From the NCBI GenBank assembly GCA_963677785.2, contig CAXXDH010000003.1, positions 2,356,001 to 2,420,000 on the forward strand: DNA of 64,000 nucleotides. The letters are read 5' to 3'. Each line of letters opens with the position of its first letter. The first letter of the stretch is position 1. This DNA comes from G963665495 sp963677785. GTDB taxonomy: Bacteria; Desulfobacterota; Desulfovibrionia; Desulfovibrionales; Desulfovibrionaceae. The translations under genes and the position numbers were made by a program. This document shows positions 1-7,858 of the stretch, piece by piece. Under the pieces are notes generated by a model. It was not told the DNA's origin. It did no database searches and saw nothing but the letters and a program-made list of their open reading frames with translations.

Positions 1-2
1 GC

Positions 3-263
3 TGTATGGGAACCAATTTTTCCAGAGCGCAGCTGGACTATGCGGATTTTTCCAGAGCAAAGCTGGAAAAAACAGACTTTTCCTTTGCGTCGCTGCTTTC
101 CACGAACATGCACCGTGTGGATATGAAGCAGGAAGGGTTTCATCAGGCGGATACGAGCAAGGTCAAAACCACGGACGCCTTGCTGGCGGAAGCCGAGGAC
201 TGGGAGCCGGAAGCGCCGTTGCGCGGCCGGCAGGGGCATGAGATTTCAAAAACAGAGAGTTGA
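3..263 (+). CDS. Pentapeptide-repeat protein, C-terminal end (partial)
   Basis: The reading frame is already open at the left edge, so only the last 86 or so codons are present. The first 30 visible residues carry pentapeptide-type repeats of the A(D/N)(L/F)xx kind (SRAQLDYADFSRAKLEKTDF), which normally build a right-handed beta helix. The last 50 residues are polar and not repetitive. It ends 9 bases before a PAAR-like gene. In type VI secretion clusters, large proteins with a DUF2169 domain and pentapeptide repeats often precede a PAAR-like gene, so a secretion accessory or effector-loading role is inferred from context only. The N-terminal part lies outside the window, so the full domain content is unknown. 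Confidence 0.7.
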   Translation, partial: CMGTNFSRAQLDYADFSRAKLEKTDFSFASLLSTNMHRVDMKQEGFHQADTSKVKTTDALLAEAEDWEPEAPLRGRQGHEISKTES

Positions 264-272
264 GGAGCGCCT

Positions 273-659
273 ATGTTCGCTTGCACCATGGAAACCGGCA
301 TGGCCCTGGGCGTGCCGGATGTCTGTAAAACCCCGCCGGTAGGGGAGCCCGTCCCTTATCCCAATGAGGCGGAAATGCCCCTGGCCGAACCCACAGCCGA
401 GAAGGTTCTGGTTGTGGGAACCCCGGCCCTGAACCTTTCCTCAACAGTTCCCATAACCTTGGGAGACACCACGGGAGTCATGGGCGGAGTGGCCTCCGAA
501 ACCGTAATGGCTGATATGAAATTTTCAGAAGGCAGCGAAAAAGTGCGGCTCGAAGGCAGTCCGGCCGTACGGTTGACAACGCCCACCACGCATAACAATG
601 AAAACACGATCGGAGTGGTGATCGAACCCAGCCAGGAAAAAGTCATGATTCTGTCCTGA
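273..659 (+). CDS. PAAR-like (DUF4150-type) type VI secretion protein
   Basis: This 128-residue protein resembles the PAAR-like DUF4150 family: an early MxxGMALGVPDVCKTPP segment, then a short beta-rich body with GDTTGVMGG and a region ending in NTIGVVIEPSQEKV. PAAR proteins cap the VgrG spike of the type VI secretion needle and carry effectors. A good ribosome-binding site (GAGGAG) lies 6 bases before the ATG, and the gene follows the pentapeptide gene after 9 bases, which suggests co-transcription. There is no toxin extension, so any effector would be encoded separately. The family assignment rests on motif recall, without a profile search. Confidence 0.75.
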   Translation: MFACTMETGMALGVPDVCKTPPVGEPVPYPNEAEMPLAEPTAEKVLVVGTPALNLSSTVPITLGDTTGVMGGVASETVMADMKFSEGSEKVRLEGSPAVRLTTPTTHNNENTIGVVIEPSQEKVMILS

Positions 660-692
660 GGGGCGTATGCGACGGGTTAACAGGAGTTTTTC

Positions 693-1253
693 ATGAGCAA
701 ACACGTACTGGTGCCTTTGGCAGAGGGCTTTGAAGAAATCGAGGCCGTGGCGGTCATTGATATTCTCAGGCGGGCCGGCGTATCCGTGACCACAGCCGCT
801 GTGGGCGGCAATGGCCTGGAAGTGTCCGGAGCGCACGCCATTGCCGTGCGGGCTGATGCGGCCATAACGGATTGCGAAGACCAGGATTTCGACATGATTG
901 TGCTGCCGGGAGGCATGCCTGGGGCGGCAAATTTGTCCGCTTCCAACGCCTTGCACCGTATTTTGCAAAAGCATAACGGCAACCAGGGGCTGCTGGGAGC
1001 CATCTGTGCTGCCCCAGCCGTGGTGCTGCAGCAAAAGGAATTGCTGGCCGGGCGCAAAGTTGCCTGTTATCCGAGTTTTCGGGAGCAGGTCAATGAAGCG
1101 AGTCGTACGGATGCACGGCTGCAGCTGGCAACGGGGCTGATTACCGCTGCGGGACCCGGAGTGGCGCTGGAATTCGGCATTGCCCTGGTGCGGGAATTGG
1201 TTGGAGAGGATGCTGCGGCAAGCATCGCCGGGGCCCTGTTGCTGCAGGCATGA
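693..1253 (+). CDS. DJ-1/PfpI family protein (YajL/ThiJ-like)
   Basis: The protein is 186 residues, the usual size for the bacterial DJ-1 group. The N-terminal EGFEEIE motif supplies the conserved glutamate (Glu17), and the nucleophile elbow GAICAAP places the reactive cysteine at Cys105. The central LPGGMPGA loop is also typical. Family members have been linked to protection from oxidative and carbonyl damage, including glyoxalase-like activity; the substrate here is not known. The ATG has a clear ribosome-binding site (ACAGGAG). A gap of 33 bases to the PAAR-like gene leaves room for co-transcription, but nothing else links it to type VI secretion. A hairpin terminator follows. Confidence 0.9.
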   Translation: MSKHVLVPLAEGFEEIEAVAVIDILRRAGVSVTTAAVGGNGLEVSGAHAIAVRADAAITDCEDQDFDMIVLPGGMPGAANLSASNALHRILQKHNGNQGLLGAICAAPAVVLQQKELLAGRKVACYPSFREQVNEASRTDARLQLATGLITAAGPGVALEFGIALVRELVGEDAAASIAGALLLQA

Positions 1254-1291
1254 TTTGCCGGTTTTACCGCGAAGATGCTGCGCAGTTGTCA

Positions 1292-1336
1292 AAAACAAAA
1301 GCAGGGGCCGAATTGTTTGATTCCGACCCCTGTTTT
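1292..1336. terminator. Bidirectional intrinsic terminator
   Basis: CAGGGG (1302-1307) pairs with CCCCTG (1327-1332), with an added GAAT/ATTC pairing inside. Four T follow on the plus strand and an A-rich run precedes the stem (a T-rich run on the minus strand). It lies between two convergent genes and could serve both. Confidence 0.75.
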
Positions 1337-1372
1337 CCCGGATGTCTGTAACCAAGGCATGTTATACTCAAG

Positions 1373-1954
1373 TTATGCTGAGCTGGATTCAGTCTGCAAT
1401 TGGGCCAATTCCGACTGCAGAGAGGCCAATTCGGCTTGGAGAGTTTGCAGTTTTGCTGATTTGCTGTCGTCTGTTTCCGCTTCTTTAGCCAGGTTGGCTA
1501 TCTGAGATTCTAAATTAGAGATCTGCTCCTGCAGCTCATCTATTTCGTCTTCGGTATCATCTTCATCGTCGCTGGAGCTGGAACTGCCGCTGGAACCGCT
1601 GGTCCCTTCCGTTTCTTCAGTTTCCTCAGTGCTTGCGCTTTCACCAGAGGCAATAGTGATAGAATCATCTTCCTCTTCCGTACTCTCTGTGGTGGTACCG
1701 TCTTCGTCAAGAGTGGAATCCATGGAAGAAATCAGCTCGCTGGTTCCGGCCTGTTGGGCAGTCATGTTGCCGGATTCTTCGAGTTCAGCAAGTTTTGCAT
1801 ACGCTTCTTCCGAAATTTCCACCGTGTCTCCGGAGGAAGAAGTACTCGCGATACTTGTTTCTTCGGATTCTTCACTGGTGGAAGAAGTTTTGTTTACATA
1901 ATTCAATCCATCCAGGCTTTGGGTGTTAACACCAATGTCACCGATACTGGTCAT
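1373..1954 (-). CDS. Acidic Ser/Glu-rich protein with C-terminal coiled coil, unknown function
   Basis: I do not recognise this 193-residue protein. Residues 1-60 include GDTVEISEEAYAKLAELEES, a short segment also common in FlgM-like and other small flagellar or regulatory proteins of this group. Residues about 85-140 are a low-complexity tract of Ser, Glu, Asp and Thr. The last 55 residues (from DEIDELQEQI onward) form a clean heptad coiled coil. There is no signal peptide or membrane segment. A near-perfect ribosome-binding site (AAGGAGG) precedes the ATG, which argues that it is expressed. The gene stands alone, convergent to the DJ-1 gene. Its strong acidity and coiled coil suggest a binding partner rather than an enzyme. 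Confidence 0.7.
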   Translation of the reverse strand: MTSIGDIGVNTQSLDGLNYVNKTSSTSEESEETSIASTSSSGDTVEISEEAYAKLAELEESGNMTAQQAGTSELISSMDSTLDEDGTTTESTEEEDDSITIASGESASTEETEETEGTSGSSGSSSSSDDEDDTEDEIDELQEQISNLESQIANLAKEAETDDSKSAKLQTLQAELASLQSELAQLQTESSSA

Positions 1955-2551
1955 GTCAGCCTCCTTAGAGCAGTTGTGATGAAACAGTCAGGGCCTTGCC
2001 TTATGTTTCTCACGCTCTGAGCCGCCGCGGATGTCGCCCCGCTCGCAACAAGGGTGGCGGTCAGAGAGAGGATTCTCTCTCTGGAAGACAACAAAAATCT
2101 GTTGCCTTCAAAAGTTGCTGTAATTCTGTTCGGCACTTTTTTCCCGAAGATTAATTTCTTCATTGGTAGGCCAAACCGTATTCATTGTTTTTTTTGTTTT
2201 GAATTAGTTGTAACTTGCTGTATTTTTGTCCTTTTTTGTTCTTGTTCAAGATTTCTTACGCTGTCCAACGTTTCGCTTTAGACAATATGAAGCATTTGTT
2301 GAACATTTTTTACTTTATTGCAGCAGATAAAAGGATGCCCTGCATTTTCTGCCTGCCCTGCCCGGTGACTTTTTCTTCCCCGAAGATCAAACAAACTCGG
2401 AAAAGAAACTATGTCTGGAAGCGGCTCGAGCTGATTGCCATCTCCCGGAACATCCCGAGCAAGCATGAGCGGACACGCAGGAATACGGCAAAATCGTTTT
2501 CCTGATCGGAATTAAAGCAAATTATATGCCTAAATAGGAGTGTGGGGGAAA
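1955..2551. other. Intergenic region with a 9-bp hairpin
   Basis: About 600 bases lie between the start of the acidic-protein gene and the end of the histidine kinase gene. A perfect stem CAGAGAGAG/CTCTCTCTG with a GATT loop occupies 2062-2083. No T-tract follows it on either strand, so it is not an obvious terminator. The stretch 2160-2300 is AT-rich. Short open frames here have no ribosome-binding site or recognisable product. Confidence 0.5.
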
Positions 2552-3934
2552 TTACTGGAGACGCAAAGGAAGCCTGATGGTCACCTGAAGCCCGCCTTCA
2601 TGTCTGTTCTCAAGGGTGATGCCGCCGTCGTGGGTTTCCGCAACCTGCCTGGCGATGGCCAAGCCCAATCCTGCTTCACCTTTGATGCCGGAGGATTTGC
2701 CCTGCTGGAAAGGTTCCATGACGCGTTCGAGATCTTCTTCAGGCAGGCCGGGACCTTTATCCCGGATGAATATAAGCGCCAGTCCATGCCCATTGCCGGT
2801 AACTTCTTTGGCAATGACTTCTACGGTACTGTTCTCAGGCGTGTGGCGCACGGCATTGCGGATAATGTTGCGGAACATGCTGGAAAGTTGTTCCGCATTG
2901 CCCGAAACGGCTCCTTGGCCTGGGGCGGAAAGAAGTACCCGTTTCTGCAGCGCGGCGGCTTCTTCCGTGCATTCTGAAACAACCTGCTGCAACAGGGGCG
3001 ACAGCTGCAGGGAGGCACGTACGGACTGCAACCACTGGAGGCGGACAAAATCCATAAGTTGTCCCGACAAGGAATTCAGCTGGTCCGAGTCCGTGCGGAT
3101 ACGTTCGATAAGCTGATTTTTGTTATCCGCTGAACCGTTTTTCACCAGCTCCGTGGCGATGGCCATGCGCGACAGGGGGGAGCGCATTTCATGAGAAATT
3201 TCACTGAGCAGAAGGCGTTGCGCCTGTTGTTTTCTGGCCATGTTCGTGGCCGTCCTGTTGAATTCTTTGGCAAGCCTGCCGATGGTGTCTTTTCGCCGCA
3301 GCAGCACCGGATCCAGTTGTACATTGAAGTCTCCGGCGGCCAGACGGCGCATGCCCTCTCGTAAATGGGCCACAGGCCGTTCGGCCGTATAGACCAACGC
3401 CGCGATGACCAGCATGGCCAGAATGATGCCCACGAGCCGGATGCTGACAATCTGGGTCAGCAGCGAGTCTTTGGCTTCCGGTTTTGTGTCTATTTGTTTG
3501 AGGCCAAGGATCAGTGCCTTACCTTGTGGTGAAAGAAAGGGGACGGCCTCGATTTTTTCCGGCAATAAATGAGTCTTAAAGCTGAATGCATCAATGGTAT
3601 ACCGCTTGTCTCGACCAGCGGTACGGGCTACTTCCTGCGCTTTTCGGTCTGGGCTCCCCATGAGCACTTTTCCGCTTAGCGCATCGTACAGGGCGTACTG
3701 GAAGCCATTGGCCTCATGCTGCTTGAGGTAGGCGTGGAGTTGCTCCATATCGCCGTGGTCAACCCAGTCCGCAAGCAGCAGCCCCGTGTTCTGCAGCATT
3801 TCCTGTCTGTTGATTACCCAGTTCTCCAGGATGGGATTGTGCCGCAGAAAAAGGTCGTAGGCTACCTGGGTGAGGAACATGGACCCCACCCCAATGAGCA
3901 CAAAGGCAAAGAGGCGAATGCCCCAGATTTTCAT
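2552..3934 (-). CDS. cpxA: Sensor histidine kinase, CpxA-like
   Basis: This 460-residue membrane kinase has a first membrane segment at residues about 7-25, a periplasmic sensor region (about 30-160), a second membrane segment (about 163-183), a HAMP linker, and a HisKA domain with SEISHEMRSPLSRM, phosphoacceptor His248. The ATPase domain shows the N box (NIIRNAVRHTP), DKGPGLP and GEAGLGLAIA motifs. It overlaps the upstream response regulator by 4 bases (ATGA), so the two are translationally coupled. CpxA-type kinases sense envelope stress; here the signal is unknown and the name rests on overall resemblance. Target genes could include the DegP and transglycosylase genes elsewhere in the window, but that is inference. 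Confidence 0.85.
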   Translation of the reverse strand: MKIWGIRLFAFVLIGVGSMFLTQVAYDLFLRHNPILENWVINRQEMLQNTGLLLADWVDHGDMEQLHAYLKQHEANGFQYALYDALSGKVLMGSPDRKAQEVARTAGRDKRYTIDAFSFKTHLLPEKIEAVPFLSPQGKALILGLKQIDTKPEAKDSLLTQIVSIRLVGIILAMLVIAALVYTAERPVAHLREGMRRLAAGDFNVQLDPVLLRRKDTIGRLAKEFNRTATNMARKQQAQRLLLSEISHEMRSPLSRMAIATELVKNGSADNKNQLIERIRTDSDQLNSLSGQLMDFVRLQWLQSVRASLQLSPLLQQVVSECTEEAAALQKRVLLSAPGQGAVSGNAEQLSSMFRNIIRNAVRHTPENSTVEVIAKEVTGNGHGLALIFIRDKGPGLPEEDLERVMEPFQQGKSSGIKGEAGLGLAIARQVAETHDGGITLENRHEGGLQVTIRLPLRLQ

Positions 3935-4716
3935 GCAGAGGCCTCCATCTGCGGGGCTTCAGGGCCATGTGCGGAACCCATCAGAGGCATGTCGGTCTCT
4001 TCTTCCTGTGCGCCCTGGCTCAGTTCCACGGAATTGTAGATATAGCCCGTGCCGCGAATGGTGCTGATGCGTTTCCCGCCGTCAGGGGCGGGCCCGAGTT
4101 TTTTGCGCAGATTGCTGATGTGCACGTCCAGGCTGCGGTCATATACCGTGAGTTCACGTCCCAATGCATTTTTGGAGAGTTCTTCACGGGTGACGAGCAT
4201 GCAACGAGATTCGAGCAGAGTCTTAAGGATTGTAAATTCAACAAAGGTTAAATGCAGTTCTTCATTACCCAGCCTTGCGCTGTGCGTCCGCAGATCCAGA
4301 GCAAGGTCTCCGTCGGTGAGTGTTTTGGACGCCGCAGGCGGTGCGGACTGGTTGTACTGCGTACGCCGGAGGATGGACCGCACACGGGCCAGGAGCTCTC
4401 TGGGGACAAAGGGTTTGGGCTGGTAGTCGTCCGCGCCCATTTCCAGCCCCACGACACGGTCGACTGAATCATCGCGGCCCGTGAGCATCAGCACCGGCAG
4501 CTGTGATTGGTTCCGCAGATCGGCAAGGATTTCAAAGCCGCTTTTGTCCGGCAGACAGACATCCAAAATGATCATGTCGCACACACCGGACAAAGCCATG
4601 TCCAGACCGGTGCTTCCTTCACTACAGGTCAAAACTTTGAATCCTTCAGGGGAAAAATAATCCCGGAGCATGGAGCAAAGTTCCTGGTCGTCGTCGATAA
4701 TAAGCAGATTATGCAT
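3931..4716 (-). CDS. cpxR: OmpR-family response regulator, CpxR-like
   Basis: The receiver domain (residues 1-120) has the acidic pocket IIDDDQ, phosphoacceptor Asp52 in LDVCLPDKSG, and the PKPF lysine motif. A winged-helix DNA-binding domain follows (about 145-225), ending in RGTGYIYN. After it comes an unusual acidic tail of about 35 residues (from QGAQEEETDMP), longer than in typical CpxR. The stop codon overlaps the ATG of the kinase gene. The region upstream has three TTCTTAA repeats and a perfect palindrome that may be binding sites, including for autoregulation. Assignment to the CpxR branch is likely but not proven without a tree. Confidence 0.85.
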   Translation of the reverse strand: MHNLLIIDDDQELCSMLRDYFSPEGFKVLTCSEGSTGLDMALSGVCDMIILDVCLPDKSGFEILADLRNQSQLPVLMLTGRDDSVDRVVGLEMGADDYQPKPFVPRELLARVRSILRRTQYNQSAPPAASKTLTDGDLALDLRTHSARLGNEELHLTFVEFTILKTLLESRCMLVTREELSKNALGRELTVYDRSLDVHISNLRKKLGPAPDGGKRISTIRGTGYIYNSVELSQGAQEEETDMPLMGSAHGPEAPQMEASA

Positions 4717-4986
4717 GACTTTTTCCTCTGTGCTGCAATTTTTTCCGTTTTCTTAACTAAAGTAGTTCGAGCAAGTACGAAGCCAATATTGGCTAACAAA
4801 AGCTAAAGATTTCCAAATATTACTTAAGTGTTCTTAATGTTAATTTGTTTTTTCTTAACCGACTTGGGCCCCCCTCGTGCAGAGAAAAAAGTGCACCCGG
4901 TTAATTATGCCGTGTAAATTTTATCCTAGTATTAGATTAAGACGCTCATAAGGTGAAAAAGGTAACACCTGCAAAGGAGAGAAAAA
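4717..4986. promoter_or_regulatory. Divergent control region between cpxR and the sigma factor gene
   Basis: AGCCAATATTGGCT at 4781-4794 is a perfect 14-base palindrome and a candidate operator. TTCTTAA occurs three times (4750-4756, 4831-4837, 4852-4858); the last two are 21 bases apart, about two helical turns, as expected for a winged-helix regulator bound in tandem. Near the sigma gene, GGTG/CACC can pair just ahead of its ribosome-binding site (AAAGGAG). No promoter could be fixed with confidence. Confidence 0.45.
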
Positions 4987-5580
4987 ATGCAACTGTCAGC
5001 AACAGCAGATAAAAATAGTCATATCGGGGGGGTTGCTCAGCATGACCTCGACGGTTGCCTGTCCGGCGATAAGCTCTCTTGGGAGCGTTTCATGGAAACA
5101 TACGATCGAGTGATACGCCGAGCAGTGCAGTGGACATTGAAAAGCAGGGCGGAAAAATTTGCCGCAGCTTCGGAAGTGGATGATGTCGTCCAAGAAGTCT
5201 ACTACCGCTTGATCCGGGGAACCTACAAATTATTACGTACCTATGATTCGAAGCGCAGCTCCCTGACCACCTGGCTGTGTGTGGTTTCCCGCAGCGCCGC
5301 TTTGGACCATATGCGCAACCAGCGCTACATGCCCCACTGCGACATAGACGATCTGGACCTGGCCGCTCCAGCAGAGCTTCAGGAAGACGGTTATCTCTCC
5401 TTGCCGAACAATGTTCTCACGCCGCGCCAGATTTACGTATTGCATCTGAGCTTTGACAAGGATCTGCCCACCAGCGACATCGCGGCGCTTATGGATGTGC
5501 ATCCGCAGACAGTGCGCAGTCTGCGCAACAGCGCCATCATCCGCTTGCGTGATTATTACGCACGGGGTGAGGTTCATTAA
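4987..5580 (+). CDS. Small sigma-70 family (ECF-like) RNA polymerase sigma factor
   Basis: The 197-residue protein has a region 2 (about residues 28-105), with SEVDDVVQEVYYRLIRG as the core-binding helix and LTTWLCVVSRSAALDHMR as the promoter-melting and -10 reading part. Region 4 (about 140-192) has LTPRQIYVLHLSFDKDLPTSDIAALMDVHPQTVRSLRNSAIIRL, a standard -35 reading helix-turn-helix. Regions 1 and 3 are absent, as in ECF factors. No anti-sigma gene is adjacent, which is unusual. It sits directly upstream of two flagellin genes that share a non-standard promoter block, so it may drive them; that is inference. The ATG has an AAAGGAG ribosome-binding site. Confidence 0.85.
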   Translation: MQLSATADKNSHIGGVAQHDLDGCLSGDKLSWERFMETYDRVIRRAVQWTLKSRAEKFAAASEVDDVVQEVYYRLIRGTYKLLRTYDSKRSSLTTWLCVVSRSAALDHMRNQRYMPHCDIDDLDLAAPAELQEDGYLSLPNNVLTPRQIYVLHLSFDKDLPTSDIAALMDVHPQTVRSLRNSAIIRLRDYYARGEVH

Positions 5581-5616
5581 ATTGAGGGAAAAAGAGATAA
5601 GAAATCATAAGTAAAG

Positions 5617-5769
5617 GTAAAGTACTGTAAGTATAGCATAGCTATCTGAAATAATAGAAAAAAGGAGAAGTTCAAAAATTGTGGGTTTTTCCTTGAACGT
5701 TCGACAAGGTGAGTAAGTCCTCAGAGAAGAGGGCTCGGCTGAGTTCACCTTACAACATTCAAGGAGGAG
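5617..5769 (+). promoter_or_regulatory. Flagellin 1 promoter block and RBS-sequestering leader RNA
   Basis: Positions 5617-5659 closely match the same place before flagellin 2 (GTAAAGTACTGTAA versus GTAAAAGTTATGTAA, then CTAT and AAATAATA). Downstream, three nested stems can form: TCCTTGAA (5690-5697) with TTCAAGGA (5758-5765), AAGGTGA (5706-5712) with TCACCTT (5745-5751), and CTCAG (5720-5724) with CTGAG (5739-5743). The outer stem covers the ribosome-binding site AAGGAGG. An internal loop with GTTCGA on one side and ACAACA on the other is kept in both leaders. Confidence 0.7.
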
Positions 5770-5773
5770 TGTT

Positions 5774-6661
5774 ATGGCTCTTACAATCAACAGTAACTTG
5801 GCGGCTGCGACTGTCCAGAGAAATCTGGCCAACGCTTATGATGATCTTGCAACCTCAACCGAACGTCTGTCTTCCGGCCTGCGTATCAACAGTGCTGCTG
5901 ACGATGCCGCCGGCCTCGCCGTCCGCGAACTCATGCGAGCGGACATCTCCGCATTGAACCAGGGCGTACGCAACGCCAACGACGCCATCAGCATGATTCA
6001 GACGGCTGACGGCGCGCTGGGTGTTATCGATGAAAAGCTGATCCGGATGAAGGAACTGGCCGAACAGGCGGCCACTGGTACCTACACCTCGACGCAGCGT
6101 TTGATCATCGATTCCGAATATCAGGCCATGGCTTCGGAAATTACACGTATCGCCAATGCCACTGACTTCAACGGGCTGTATTTGCTCAACGGAAACCTCA
6201 GCTCTGATGAGCATGATGGTTCCGGCCTCACTGCCACCGGCAAGATGAAGATCCACTTCGGTACCGCCAACGATTGTAGTGAGGACTACTACTACGTCCA
6301 GATCGGCTGTTCCACCGCCTCTGCATTCGGCGTGGGCAACCAGTCCGTGGAGGGGGCCGGCTACGCGATTTCCACGCAGCAGGCTGCCCAGGAAGCTCTG
6401 GATGCGCTCGATATAGCCATCACCTCCAAGGACAATATCCGGGCCCAGCTCGGCGCCTTGCAGAACCGGCTTGAGAACACCATTTCCAATCTGGAAATCC
6501 AGTCGGAAAACCTTTCCGCGGCGGAATCCCAGATTTCGGACGTCGACGTTTCGCTGGAAATGACGAACTTCGTGAAAAATCAGATCGTGACGCAGGCGGC
6601 GGTAGCCATGTTGTCGCAAGCCAACTCCTTACCGCAAATGGCTATGCAGTTGATCGGATAA
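5774..6661 (+). CDS. Flagellin 1
   Basis: This 295-residue protein has both conserved flagellin ends and a short middle. The N-terminal D0/D1 region includes SSGLRINSAADDAAGLAVRE and the C-terminal D1/D0 region includes RLENTISNLEIQSENLSAAES and ends in MLSQANSLPQMAMQLIG. These helical ends pack into the filament core; the variable outer domain is reduced to about 80 residues, so the filament should be thin-walled. It has no N-terminal signal peptide, as expected for export by the flagellar apparatus. The paralogue 300 bases downstream is nearly identical over most of its length, so the pair arose by recent duplication or is kept alike by gene conversion. Confidence 0.97.
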   Translation: MALTINSNLAAATVQRNLANAYDDLATSTERLSSGLRINSAADDAAGLAVRELMRADISALNQGVRNANDAISMIQTADGALGVIDEKLIRMKELAEQAATGTYTSTQRLIIDSEYQAMASEITRIANATDFNGLYLLNGNLSSDEHDGSGLTATGKMKIHFGTANDCSEDYYYVQIGCSTASAFGVGNQSVEGAGYAISTQQAAQEALDALDIAITSKDNIRAQLGALQNRLENTISNLEIQSENLSAAESQISDVDVSLEMTNFVKNQIVTQAAVAMLSQANSLPQMAMQLIG

Positions 6662-6680
6662 TGACATAGGATAACCAGGC

Positions 6681-6720
6681 AATCGGCCGGGCAGGCGCAT
6701 GTCTGGCCGATTGTTTTTTT
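6681..6720 (+). terminator. Intrinsic terminator after flagellin 1
   Basis: AATCGGCC (6681-6688) pairs with GGCCGATT (6705-6712), followed by seven T. It separates the two flagellin genes into independent transcripts. Confidence 0.9.
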
Positions 6721-6808
6721 GCAGCTTCTCTACGGTGTTTCCTTTCCGATGGTGTTTTTCAGCGATCGGGCATGTGTGGTGTCGGATAATAAGAAATGTA
6801 AAGATAGA

Positions 6809-6963
6809 GTAAAAGTTATGTAAAATTTTTATAACTATTTAAAATAATACAATAAGGGTTAGGCGCAGTCGATTAAGGATTCACCCTTGAGTGTTCGAAA
6901 AGATAAATAAGACCTCCACAAAAAGGTCTTATTGGCGTTTCTATCACAACATTCAAGGAGGAG
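6809..6963 (+). promoter_or_regulatory. Flagellin 2 promoter block and RBS-sequestering leader RNA
   Basis: The block 6809-6852 repeats that before flagellin 1. The leader keeps the same fold with different bases: CCTTGAG (6885-6891) pairs with TTCAAGG (6952-6958, one G-U), GATA (6902-6905) with TATC (6942-6945), and AATAAGACCT (6906-6915) with AGGTCTTATT (6924-6933) around an 8-base loop. The outer stem again covers the ribosome-binding site, and the GTTCGA and ACAACA internal-loop strands are retained. Confidence 0.7.
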
Positions 6964-6967
6964 TGTT

Positions 6968-7858
6968 ATGGCCTTAACGATTGCTAGCAACCTTATGGCG
7001 TCAACAGTTCAAAGAAATTTGAGCACCGCGTATGACGACCTCGCCACCTCGACAGAGCGATTGTCCTCAGGTCTGCGTATCAACAGCGCTGCTGACGATG
7101 CCGCCGGCCTCGCCGTCCGCGAACTCATGCGGTCGGACATTTCCGCATTAGAACAGGGCGTACGCAACGCCAACGATGCCATCAGTCTGATTCAGACGGC
7201 TGACGGTGCGCTCGGTGTTATCGATGAGAAGCTGATCCGGATGAAGGAACTGGCGGAACAGGCTTCCACCGGTACTTATACCTCCACGCAGCGTCTGATT
7301 ATCGACTCCGAATATCAGGCCATGGCTTCGGAAATTACCCGAATTGCCAATGCGACTGATTTCAACGGGCTGTATTTGCTCAACGGAAACCTCAGCTCTG
7401 ATGAGCATGATGGTTCCGGATTGAGTGCCACCGGCAAGCTCAAGATTCACTTCGGTACGGCCAACGATTGCAGTGAGGACTACTACTATGTCCAGATAGG
7501 CGTCTCCACTGCTTCGGCCTTCGGTGTGGGCAATCAGTCTGCAGAGGGCTCGGCAGGATACGCCATCTCCACGCAGCAGGCTGCCCAGAACGCCCTGGAC
7601 GCCCTCAACACCGCCATTGTCTCCAAAGATAACATCCGGGCTCAGCTCGGCGCCATGCAAAACAGGCTGGAGAATACCATCTCCAACCTGGAGATTCAGG
7701 CGGAGAACCTCTCGGCGGCCGAATCGCAGGTTTCAGATGTGGATGTCTCTCTGGAAATGACCGAGTTCGTGAAGAATCAGATAATCGTACAGTCTGCAGT
7801 GGCCATGCTGTCGCAGGCGAACTCGCTGCCACAGATGGCCCTGCAGCTGATCGGATAG
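6968..7858 (+). CDS. Flagellin 2
   Basis: This 296-residue flagellin differs from flagellin 1 mainly in the first 25 residues, a few core substitutions and one extra residue in the GSAGYA segment. All conserved N- and C-terminal helices are present, including LRINSAADDAAGLAV and the terminal LSQANSLPQMALQLIG. The ATG at 6968 is preferred to an in-frame ATG 36 bases upstream because it directly follows the AAGGAGG ribosome-binding site and matches the flagellin 1 start. Two nearly equal flagellins may be co-polymerised or placed at different parts of the filament. A strong terminator follows at 8016-8055. Confidence 0.97.
   Translation: MALTIASNLMASTVQRNLSTAYDDLATSTERLSSGLRINSAADDAAGLAVRELMRSDISALEQGVRNANDAISLIQTADGALGVIDEKLIRMKELAEQASTGTYTSTQRLIIDSEYQAMASEITRIANATDFNGLYLLNGNLSSDEHDGSGLSATGKLKIHFGTANDCSEDYYYVQIGVSTASAFGVGNQSAEGSAGYAISTQQAAQNALDALNTAIVSKDNIRAQLGAMQNRLENTISNLEIQAENLSAAESQVSDVDVSLEMTEFVKNQIIVQSAVAMLSQANSLPQMALQLIG

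Noticed and set aside
525..1355. A 276-codon minus-strand frame over the DJ-1 and PAAR-like genes
   Set aside because: Shadow of two well-supported plus-strand genes.
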